A stretch of 64,000 nucleotides of DNA from Oxyruncus cristatus (Eukaryota; Chordata; Aves; Passeriformes; Cotingidae), in the NCBI GenBank assembly GCA_013399855.1, contig VXAY01002124.1, forward strand, positions 19,292 to 83,291, written 5' to 3'. This document shows, piece by piece, positions 35,601 to 44,632 of this stretch. Each line of letters starts with the position of its first letter. Position 1 is the first letter of the stretch. The notes beneath the pieces are model-generated. The model searched no databases. It was not told the DNA's origin and worked only from the letters and a program-made list of their open reading frames with translations. The translations under genes and the position numbers were made by a program.

Positions 35601-37213
35601 GTAGTTCGTGCTGGGATGCAGCACAGCTGGTGGCAGTAGGTCTCAAGCCCCAGATTTCTACACAGACCACCCCTGACATGGGAAAAGGCACCTAGTCTGT
35701 GCTGAATGTGGAAAATATTTGAAGCGGGACTGTTTGCCTCATCAGTTTAGAGATCAGTAACAAACTCCGAAGTGCCCAATAGCTACACACTGCACAAGGC
35801 TTTTCAGGAAGGACAAAAATGCATGTAGCTGTGATGGGGGGCGGGGGACCAAAGGCAAAAAACGTCCATACTGAAGTGGATAAATTTTCTCATTCTAGGT
35901 AAAATTGTCGACGGGCTGTTGGTCATGAGAAAAATTGAAGTAAGTTTGAAACTGCCTGTTCCTCCGTGAATGTCCACGTTGGAGAGCGATGTACAGGATT
36001 AAGGAGAGTTGTCCTGTTCTCTCCAGCTGTCTGTTTACAGGATGCCAGGGAATACCAGTGTTGATAACTGGCATTACCCGTTGTCATCGTTGTAACGTAG
36101 CAGGAAGTCTGGTGAAGCACAGGCTGTATGGGTTGGCTGGTCTCTCGTGGCTCGGAGAGCCTTTGAGCGGAAATTGCGTTCTTGGGGCTTTATTCGCTTT
36201 GCAATTTGTTCAGGAAGCTGAATTAAAAAGTTGTTCCGTCAGCAGCTCAGACAAGAGCGTGAAGCATCTCACTTCTGTGCCACTGCCTGGGATTATTCAG
36301 TGGATGCAAAATCATCAGTTCTGCTGATCCGTGATCAGCATGTTTAGTAAGAAAAATTAAACTAATCTCCTGATGGGCTTCCAGGAGCTGAAGATAAACT
36401 CGATCAGGGTGGTGATTGCTGCCAGAGTCGTGCGTGGTGTCACGGCAGGATAACGAGTAGATTTAACGAACAGCAGCGAGTTCTTTGAGACACTTGACTC
36501 CACACATGTGGGATAATGTGCATGAGAGCCTCTAATCTAAAAAGTGGGGCAAGCACAGAGCTGTTGGGTATTGGAAGGAGCTGTACAGCGTGGAATAACC
36601 TGTATGCTGCTGGCCCTTTTGGCCAGAAGCACTGCTGGAGGGTGGTGAGCCTGCTTTGGGCATCGCTGCAGTGAGAGCAAAGTAAAGGAACTTTGAGACT
36701 CGAGGAGGAGCAGCCAAGTCCAGCATATCGAGGGGTTCAGAATGAGGGTGGCTTTGTCACCGTCTCTTCCCTTTCTGTATGAATACAAGTCTGTTTTGCT
36801 TGTGGCAGCTGTTTTTAGTAACCCAGAGATTTAAGCCAGAGCAGCCTCAAGTGACACGATGCCTGCTGTATCTCTTGAGGGGCTCTCCAGTTTTTGCTCT
36901 GTTCCTTCCCTCCCATTCAGAGGACCAGCCTCTGCTCTGTGTCCCAAACCTCTGCACACAGGGAGAATTCACCAGCTTATGGCTGGGCCTGTTGCCAAAA
37001 TACGAAACGGTGCTTCTTTGTTCCTCAGAATTCCCTGTTTCCCATGTTACACAATCGTCTCTTAGCCAGTCTTCCAGGACATGTCACTGGCTGGGTTTGC
37101 TGTGCTTCCACAAGGTTTAATGTTCTGTATTTGTTTGTCCCCAGAACGTGCCTACGGGTCCCAATAACAAACCCAAGCTGCCAGTTGTGATCTCTCAGTG
37201 TGGGGAAATGTGA
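29627..37213 (+). CDS. PPIH: PPIH, peptidyl-prolyl cis-trans isomerase H (U4/U6-U5 snRNP cyclophilin), 5'-incomplete because of the gap
   Basis: Exons: 29627-29678 (partial), 30314-30337, 30823-30867, 31300-31342, 33254-33346, 34832-34919, 35899-35939, 37145-37213 (TGA). All junctions are GT-AG and join in frame. The product reads [17 protein letters not shown]..., then [35 protein letters not shown] active-site sequence, [11 protein letters not shown], ending VISQCGEM. The catalytic arginine and phenylalanine (FHRVIKDFM) and the cyclosporin-site tryptophan ([12 protein letters not shown]) are present. PPIH binds PRPF4 in the tri-snRNP and catalyses proline isomerisation during spliceosome assembly. 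The sequence is almost identical to the mammalian protein. Only the N-terminal exon(s) are missing. The same-strand neighbour downstream is YBX1, as in mammals. Confidence 0.97.
34998..35195 (-). mobile_element. CR1 LINE fragment
   Basis: Reads as a minus-strand CR1 3' part: gggagagacccacaaggatc, ctgtgtcccactcgtggccctgcacagac, gagcagtgtccaaaccctcctggagctctgg, gccgtgacactgccctgggcagcctggtcagtgcc. It is in the PPIH intron after the exon ending at 34919. Confidence 0.85.
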
Positions 37214-38875
37214 AGAGCAATGCAAGAGCAAGGTGGTAAGTCTCAGTCTTCCCAGTGCCATGGACCCTGGGCTGCTCTGCTCCTTACTTTTCTTTAGGAA
37301 CACCAGAGGCAGCACAGCAGAGAGAAGATGTTGCAGCTGCAGTCAGGGGGGAGATGGGGTTGTGGGAGCTCTTCCTTGCATGGGGTTAGACTGCTTGAAG
37401 CCTCAGCTTTAGAAAGTGGATGAAAGGCAACTGCAGCAGGAATCCAGTTGGCATTAGCCAGGCTGGCACTACCCAGGCAGTCTAGGGAGGAAGGCCTCAC
37501 TTTGACCTGAAGGTTGGAGAACTCTCCAACTACTGCAAAAAGCAGAGCATCCATGGGTGGGGCAGGCAGGGATCAAGAAAAGGAGAGGAGAAAGGGAGGA
37601 CTTGCCTTCTTGCTCAGTACAGCTGTAGGATTCCTGCCACTGAAGGACCAAGGAATTATCATCTTACACAGTCTTACCTTAACTTGAAAAAAATACCACT
37701 GTCCACATCAGAAGGGAGACATTTCTGCTATTTACTATTATTCGATTATTATTATTTTCAGGCTTCTTTTTGGTTAAACCAGTAGGCTCAGGCTAACATA
37801 CAGAATTCTGTTTCCACTTTACTGTAAAAAACACAAATATTTAAACAAATCTCTCTAGATTTCATTGTGTCGAGCTGCCGCTTGTCAAAAATCTTTATTA
37901 GCCTTATCCTTGCTCATTTTTTCCAAATTTCAGCAGGCAGGCAGGCTCTGACAAAATCAAATCCCCGCAATTTTTGATCCTCCATTAAATGATTTCCAGA
38001 GACAGCTGGAATTGCCCACGAAGACACTTCCCTGCTTACGTAAATAAAGTCTCAGAGATCTGCAGCACTTCAGAATCTTGGGAGCTCCTGCTGTTTGATG
38101 AAGTGACAACAGGGAACATTCCCCTGGTACTTCTGGTGGCATTTACAGGCTTTTGAAGATAAGGACAGCCTTGCTAATGGGCTTTCTCACAGATGAGCAC
38201 AGCTGTGCTGACGGGCTGGGTCCCCTTTAGGGTTGTCCTCAGACCCAGACTTGTTGATCATTTAAGTTTGGAGTACAGGATCTCTGGCCAAGGTCCAGCT
38301 TGAGCCTGGAAGCTTTTCATTCCCAGGTACAAGTCTGGTGCCACCTTGTGCATTTCCCAGCCAGGTCTTAGGAACAGCCTTGCTGCACCCTGATATCTGA
38401 GCTGCCTGGGGACAGGAATGGCTTTTGCCTTTCCTGGTGTCAGACAGCCACATCACCTACTTGTCAAGATCCCTGAAAATCAGCTGGGAGAAAAAGGTTT
38501 TAAGGATTTTAAGTTCAGAGGTAGGTGCAGTTGCCCTGCAGGCAGACCCCAGAGTTCTCTGGCTGACGAAAGTTGGTGTGTGCAGCAACTGGCGCTCACT
38601 TAAAATCACTGTGTGGCCCCCACTGTCACTGCACAGCCTTGCTGTCCTAGGAGGGTTGGGAATGGCTGACCAGCATTTCAGATCTGTTTTCTTCTTCCTT
38701 TCAGTGTTCCTTCACCAGTGGTTATCCCTGTGCTGGCTCTGTGCAATTCCAACGCCGGCTGGCTCCCACGCTGCCCACAGGCCAGATCCACGCTCTCGAT
38801 GTTCTCCTGAAATGATTTGATAATGGGCATCATATATTTTTATTTTGTTCTTTTACATTTTGAAACGTAAATAAA
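37214..38875 (+). other. PPIH: PPIH 3' region with probable spliced 3' UTR and AATAAA at 38870-38875
   Basis: About 30 bases after the PPIH stop there is a donor-like gcaaggtg|gtaagt (about 37235). An acceptor (cttcctttcag near 38705) precedes a short final segment that ends in an A/T-rich tail and a canonical AATAAA. This suggests a 3' UTR intron of about 1.5 kb. Alternatively the whole interval is one long UTR. Confidence 0.55.
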
Positions 38876-38883
38876 GATTCTTT

Positions 38884-38993
38884 TTTTTTTAAACGTGTAT
38901 GCAGTGCACATCAGTTAACACGTGTTTTTTAAACGTGTATGCAGTGCACATCAGTTAACACGTGTTAACATCAGTTAACACGTGTTAACACCC
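38884..38993. repeat. 40-base tandem duplication plus a 20-base partial copy
   Basis: The unit 'tttaaacgtgtatgcagtgc ...atcagttaacacgtg' occurs twice head to tail. It is followed by a third partial copy of 'ttaacatcagttaacacgtg'. It begins a few bases after the PPIH polyadenylation signal. Confidence 0.95.
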
Positions 38994-41499
38994 ATTCTCT
39001 GGGTGAGAAGGGCTGTAGCCTCTTCAGCTACATGCTTTATCCCTGGCTTGCTCAGTTGGGAACATTTACTGCGTGTTATTGAGGGAGAGAAAGGGTGAAA
39101 GCAGCTTGGACAGAGCTGTGCTGCACCAGGTAACTAAGGCTGCGTGGCTGGCAGAGAGGTTCATGGCATCTTGGGAATCTCCAGAACCTTTTTGTGTGCA
39201 GCTTCACTGAGGCAGACAATTGGTGTGGCACAGATTCCATTACTGTGAGTGAGTGCTGGGCTCTGAGGTGAGTTCTGATGTAAACAAGTGTCTGTCAGCT
39301 GTCCCCAGGACGTGGTGGCACCAGGCCATCGGGCTGTTGCACGCCACGGGGTGTTGGAGGAGATCACCGAGGTGCTGCAAGGGTGTTAGAGCAGAGCTGT
39401 AGGCTGGGAAAGAGGATGGTGATGCTGTAGGAGTGAAATTGGGGCTGCTTGTCCTGTGTGGTGCAGAGAGCGCAGCTGAGGCTGTAGGTTGGTGGAAAAA
39501 CTGCCTTTCTTAGGCCAGAGTGGGGCTGGCAACTTGCCCACCTGCAGGGCTCCAGTAGGAGCTTCTCATCCAGCTGTTCAAGGGTAAAGGAGTTAGGGGA
39601 GAGTCTGTTCTGTTACATGCAGGTGCTTCATCCCATTCTGAGAGGTCCCATCCGTCCTTGGGCAGCAGATGTGGGGTGCCCTCTGTGCCTGAGCTGGGTG
39701 AGCCCACTGGTGACATGCCAGAGGAAGGTCCTGCAGGCTTGGCTGTGCTCTTTTCTCTCCTGGCTCTTTGAAGTCCTGGCAGCAGGCTTTGGCTCTCAGG
39801 ACTCCCGTGTCCTCGTTCCTGGGATTGCACAGCTGCCGAGGACACGCTTCTCTCCAGCCCCAGGCATCTCACCTTGTACCTGCAGAACATCAAGCGATAA
39901 AAGAAGCACAAACACTCCAGCTCTTTCCTCCCCAGCCCCACAAATGCTCTGCAGAGGGCTCTCTCTCCTGTGAGAGGAGGGTTGGAAGGTTCCCAACAGG
40001 CTGGCTCAGGTGCCTCAGGGAGCTCTGCCTGTCAGTGCAGTGCTGAAGTTTGCTCTTCTGGTTGCTGGTGCCCAAATTCACCACTTTTTCACCAGGGAAA
40101 CCAGTTTATTTCTGGGTCCAGGCCCAGCAGCAGCACTTTTTCAGCCTGATGTATTTATATCACTAACATCAGCTGGTCTCACTCTCTCCACACAGGGGTC
40201 ACAGAGCTTCCCCAGATTAATTAACAGCAGCAAATCCATTACCACCTCTTTGAATGTTGTTCCAATGGCTAATTATATCCCATTACATTTCTCTTCAACG
40301 TGGAATGTGCAGGGTTTCAGCTTTCCCGCTTGTGTGTCTTGTTCCTTACCTGCTGGCTGAAAGTTTTCTCAGAAACCACATTTTTGGGTTGAATTTCCCC
40401 ATGCTGATGTCATATGAACAAAGGCCTGGAATCTCCTGCTGTGGAGCAGATGATGGAGCTCCTCTTGGCTCCAGCATCTGCCTCCAGCTGTGGATGCTGC
40501 AGCGGGAGGTGGTGTCTCTGATGGCCTCTATGCTCCTCTGAGGGTCAGAGTAGCTTCTGGACCCGTGGTGTTACCCCCCCAAAGACATTGTTGCGGCCCA
40601 CAGTTTCAGCTGTAGGTGCATGGCCCTGACATTCCCACAGACTTTCTCACAGAATTGGGAGTTTTCTCCACTATCTTCTCTTTCCTGGATCTCTGCACAG
40701 TGTATTCCCTAATTCCCATTCTATTGTAAGATTATTTTTCGGGTTACTCACTAAGCACCATCCAGTTCTGACATCATTCCAGCTTCTTTATCCAGGTCAT
40801 CATCGTGGTGCAGATCTTGTGGGATTGTGTTACTGTTTTCAAGCTCTTCCCTTTGTTAGCTGAGCTGGAGATCGAGTGGAAAGATGCCCAAGGGAGCTGG
40901 ATGGGACCAGTGTTCATAAACCCCCATGGGTTGTTGCACTGGGTTGACCTTGGCTCTGTTGGAGTCCCTCACCTGGCCATGGTGGAATGTGGGGAACTGG
41001 GATAGGGAAACCAGACAGTGATTCACGTGTCTGATGCTGGAAGTGCTGATCCTGAGAAGATACACGTTGGTTGCAAAAACAGTGGAGTGATGGGTCATCT
41101 CTCAGAGACCTGGTGACTTTTCCCTCCTCTTATGTGGGAGAGATGACATAGACAAGGGCAGGGATGGGATTCTATGGCCAACAACCACGTCTTTCAAGCC
41201 CCCAAGGAAAGTAAGTTCCTTTCAAGGATGGCGGTTTTCACCTGGAACTGACCTCTGGGGAACTGAGCAGAGATGTTGGGTGTCTCCAAGCCGCTCTAAG
41301 GTGAAGACAAAGGGGAAAAGAGATAAAGGGGAGCTGAGAGGTGGTGGTTGGAGAAGGGCTCCAGCAGGATGAAGGACCCATCAGCGATGCTTTCCCGGCA
41401 GTCTGGGTGGGCAGAAGGGCTTGGGGTGAGGAGTTGCCCCCCCTGCCTCTGGGAAAGAAGGGATGGGATGCTTGAGGAAAAGCCAATATCCCAGGGCTT
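38994..41499. other. PPIH-YBX1 intergenic region without recognised gene
   Basis: No exon-like sequence or RNA gene is apparent. The longest frames (for example 39510-39941 minus) have no family resemblance. Confidence 0.5.
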
Positions 41500-42070
41500 G
41501 GTGCTGTAGCTGTATCAGGAATAGTGTGGCCCAGCAGGAGCAGGGAAGTGATTCTTCCCCTGTACTCAGCACTGGTGAGGCCACCCCTGGAGTGCCGTGT
41601 CCAGTTCCGGGCCCCCCAGTTCAGGAAGGACATGGAGGGGCTGGAGCAGGTGCAGAGAAGAGCAACCAGGCTGGGGAAGGGACCTGAGCACAAGTCCTAT
41701 GAGGAGCAGCTGAGGGAGCTGGGGTTGTTCAGCCTGGAGAAGAGAAGGCTCAGGGGAGACCTCATTGCTCTCTACAGCTCTCTGGCCAGAGGTTGTAGCC
41801 AGATGGGGGTTGGTCTCTTCTTCCAGGAACCAGCAGTAGGACAAGAGGGCACAGGCTTAAGTTGCGCCAGGGGAGGTTTAGGTTGGACGTTAAGAAGAAA
41901 TTCTTTACAGAGAGAGTGATCAGACACTGGTATGGGCTGCCCAGCGAGGTGGTGGAGTCCCTGGAGGTGTTTAAGAAGAGACTGGATGTGGCACTTAGGC
42001 GGGGTTGGGTCAAAGGTCAGACTTGACGATCTCAGAGTTGTTTTCCAACCCAGTTGATTCTGTGATTTGT
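41500..42070 (+). mobile_element. CR1 LINE, long 3' portion
   Basis: A near-continuous CR1 3' stretch of about 570 bases: ggccacccctggagtgccgtgtccagttc, ggacatggaggggctggagcaggtgcag, ggagcagctgagggagctggggttgttcagcctggag, ggcacaggcttaagttgcgccaggggagg, ggtggtggagtccctggaggtg, ending in a ccaacccagttgattctgtgatt tail. It lies between PPIH and YBX1. The ORF fragments in it are remnants of the element's ORF2 end. Confidence 0.95.
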
Positions 42071-42214
42071 ACATGGCTCAGGGGAGCTCTGACACCCAGC
42101 ATTTCCCGCTGGTAATTAACACTTTCCAGGCCCTCTCTGCCCATCATGAACGGGAGCTGAGGAGCACTGGGGCTGGGCCCGCCTGCGGAATTGCTCTGCC
42201 CTGGTGAAGTGCTG

Positions 42215-42930
42215 AGGCCTGAACAACAGGCCCTGATGAACCTTCCAACCTAACGTTATATTTAGCCATGTATCTGCTTATTAGCCAAAATTCTGTATAA
42301 TCCTTAGTAAAATATGTAAGACTACACCTGTGTAAACATTTATGCTTGTTAGTAAGATATATTGGTATTTGCTTACTAGTGAAGATTTGTATCTGTTCAT
42401 TAATGAGGTATGAATATATCTATCTTTCTGTATTTAGAGACTGGTCAAGGCCATGGAAGTAGATGGCTGGCCTTGTTCGACAGTCCGAATTTACTCCCTT
42501 GATTTTCCTCTGAGCCCTGGCCAGGCTCTGGGTGAAAACCAAAGAGAGAAGAGAGTCAGATATTTTCCACACCAAGTAAGTGGTGTAAGCTTGTTTGTTT
42601 AACAATATAAAAGCTGGACCCTCTCACAGCAAAGCTGGAGACCTCACCTATGGGTGAGGATTTCCCAGCTCCCGGGAGTGGTTCTCCCTTTCCCTGTGAT
42701 CAGGGGCTCCCCAGCTGATGTGTAAGTCTGGATGATGGTAATGTATCAAAGGGGTAATAACTGGTGATGTACCTTTCTGAATTCCTATAGACACCCTCTG
42801 TAATAATGATTAGGTGCATTGCTAAACTTATCCTTTTATAACTCTCTGCTTCTTTTGCAGTTCTTTGCTGTTTTGCGCTATGGTAAATTTACACACTTAT
42901 TTTTTAAAGTTGATGTCTGGGGTTCTTGTG
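42215..42930 (+). mobile_element. Probable solo LTR of an endogenous retrovirus
   Basis: A block of AT-rich then mixed sequence contains a TATA-like element (aacaatataaaagctggacc, about 42601), downstream promoter-like text (ctcacctatgggtgaggatttcccagctcccggg), and an R/U5-like tail with T-rich stretches. No internal viral coding sequence flanks it, so if it is an LTR it is a solo one. Exact ends and target-site duplication could not be fixed. It could instead be another repeat class. Confidence 0.35.
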
Positions 42931-43009
42931 CTGACTGACCCTCGTCCACAAGCAAAAGCCCCCGCGGGCTCCTTACAAGAAAAGGGAGGCGGCGCCAGCG
43001 CCAGTAGAG

Positions 43010-43190
43010 ACGGCTCGGGGTGGGGCGTGAGGGGCCGGGGTGGCTCAGGAGGGACAGCGGGGCTCCGGGAGGGGCCGTGAGGGCTCGGGAGGAGTCGTGA
43101 AGGGCCATGAGGGGCCATGGGCAACATGAGGGGCCAGGAAGGGCCGCGAGGGGCCGCGCGGCTCCGTGAGAGGCCGTGAGGACTCGTGGG
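43010..43190. repeat. GC-rich degenerate repeat of GGGGCCGTGAG-type units
   Basis: Units such as 'aggggccgtgagg', 'aagggccatgagg' and 'aggggccgcgcgg' repeat with a spacing of about 11-15 bases immediately upstream of the YBX1 core promoter. Confidence 0.85.
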
Positions 43191-43194
43191 CAGC

Positions 43195-43315
43195 CACGGC
43201 GCCCTCCGCCACATGGCCGCGCGCACTTCCCCGCTCGCGCCCGCGGGAGGCGGGACCGCCGGCGGCGGCGGCCAATCAGCGCCCGGGGGGCGGGGACTCG
43301 CGGGCCGGCCGGTGA
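43195..43315 (+). promoter_or_regulatory. YBX1: YBX1 CpG-island promoter with inverted CCAAT (Y-box) and GC box
   Basis: Very CpG-rich sequence leading into the gap. GGCCAATCAG at 43270-43279 is, on the minus strand, CTGATTGGCC, which fits the Y-box consensus. A GC box (gggggcgggg) follows at about 43285-43295. Placement upstream of YBX1 is inferred from gene order, since exon 1 falls in the gap. Confidence 0.65.
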
Positions 43316-44194
43316 NNNNNNNNNNNNNNNNNNNNNNNNNNNNNNNNNNNNNNNNNNNNNNNNNNNNNNNNNNNNNNNNNNNNNNNNNNNNNNNNNNNNN
43401 NNNNNNNNNNNNNNNNNNNNNNNNNNNNNNNNNNNNNNNNNNNNNNNNNNNNNNNNNNNNNNNNNNNNNNNNNNNNNNNNNNNNNNNNNNNNNNNNNNNN
43501 NNNNNNNNNNNNNNNNNNNNNNNNNNNNNNNNNNNNNNNNNNNNNNNNNNNNNNNNNNNNNNNNNNNNNNNNNNNNNNNNNNNNNNNNNNNNNNNNNNNN
43601 NNNNNNNNNNNNNNNNNNNNNNNNNNNNNNNNNNNNNNNNNNNNNNNNNNNNNNNNNNNNNNNNNNNNNNNNNNNNNNNNNNNNNNNNNNNNNNNNNNNN
43701 NNNNNNNNNNNNNNNNNNNNNNNNNNNNNNNNNNNNNNNNNNNNNNNNNNNNNNNNNNNNNNNNNNNNNNNNNNNNNNNNNNNNNNNNNNNNNNNNNNNN
43801 NNNNNNNNNNNNNNNNNNNNNNNNNNNNNNNNNNNNNNNNNNNNNNNNNNNNNNNNNNNNNNNNNNNNNNNNNNNNNNNNNNNNNNNNNNNNNNNNNNNN
43901 NNNNNNNNNNNNNNNNNNNNNNNNNNNNNNNNNNNNNNNNNNNNNNNNNNNNNNNNNNNNNNNNNNNNNNNNNNNNNNNNNNNNNNNNNNNNNNNNNNNN
44001 NNNNNNNNNNNNNNNNNNNNNNNNNNNNNNNNNNNNNNNNNNNNNNNNNNNNNNNNNNNNNNNNNNNNNNNNNNNNNNNNNNNNNNNNNNNNNNNNNNNN
44101 NNNNNNNNNNNNNNNNNNNNNNNNNNNNNNNNNNNNNNNNNNNNNNNNNNNNNNNNNNNNNNNNNNNNNNNNNNNNNNNNNNNNNNNNNNNNNN
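43316..44194. other. YBX1: Assembly gap (N run) expected to hold YBX1 exon 1 and probably exon 2
   Basis: 879 N. No sequence for the YB-1 N-terminal domain or the first half of the cold-shock domain (WFNVRNGYGFI) was found between 44195 and 47637, so these exons most likely lie in the gap. Confidence 0.97.
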
Positions 44195-44502
44195 CGGCGG
44201 GGAGCGGGTGCGGGTGACAGGAGGGACGGTGGGGCGGCGGTGGCTTCCTCTGCAGAAGGAGCTGGGGAGAGGTGCCCTTCCACTGACCCGCTCGGGGCTT
44301 ACCGGATTGGCTTTAGAGTCCTTTTACCTGGAGCTTTTACCTTACCTTTTACCTAGTGCTACGCTCTGTCAGCGAGTTTGTTTCCAAGGCGATGTGTCTT
44401 CATGTTACAGTCGTTTCTTATTTGTGGTGGTTTGCGGCTTTTTGGGGGGTTTGTTGGCTTTTGCTGTTGGTGGGGTTTTTTTTGGTTTTTTTTCGTTTTG
44501 AA

Positions 44503-44632
44503 AATATAAAAGTATACTGGTAGCTGTCAGTGTGCTGATGGTATTTGTTTCAACTCCTGCCTTTTTTCCTCTTAAGAATATAAAAGTATACTGCTGGCTG
44601 TCAGCACACACGGTATTTGTTTGAACTCCTGC
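44503..44632. repeat. Tandem duplication, 74-base spacing
   Basis: Two copies of 'aatataaaagtatactg...gctgtcag...ggtatttgttt(c/g)aactcctgc' at 44503-44560 and 44577-44632, differing by a few substitutions and a small length difference. It is in YBX1 intron sequence. Confidence 0.95.

Noticed and set aside
41500..42070. Separate small gene suggested by a 131-codon frame
   Set aside because: The frame lies completely inside a CR1 element.
43176..44501. Long open frames across the N run (plus and minus strands), also 28803-30011 and 29013-30260
   Set aside because: Their length comes from N codons that cannot contain stops; the flanking parts are minisatellite or promoter DNA.
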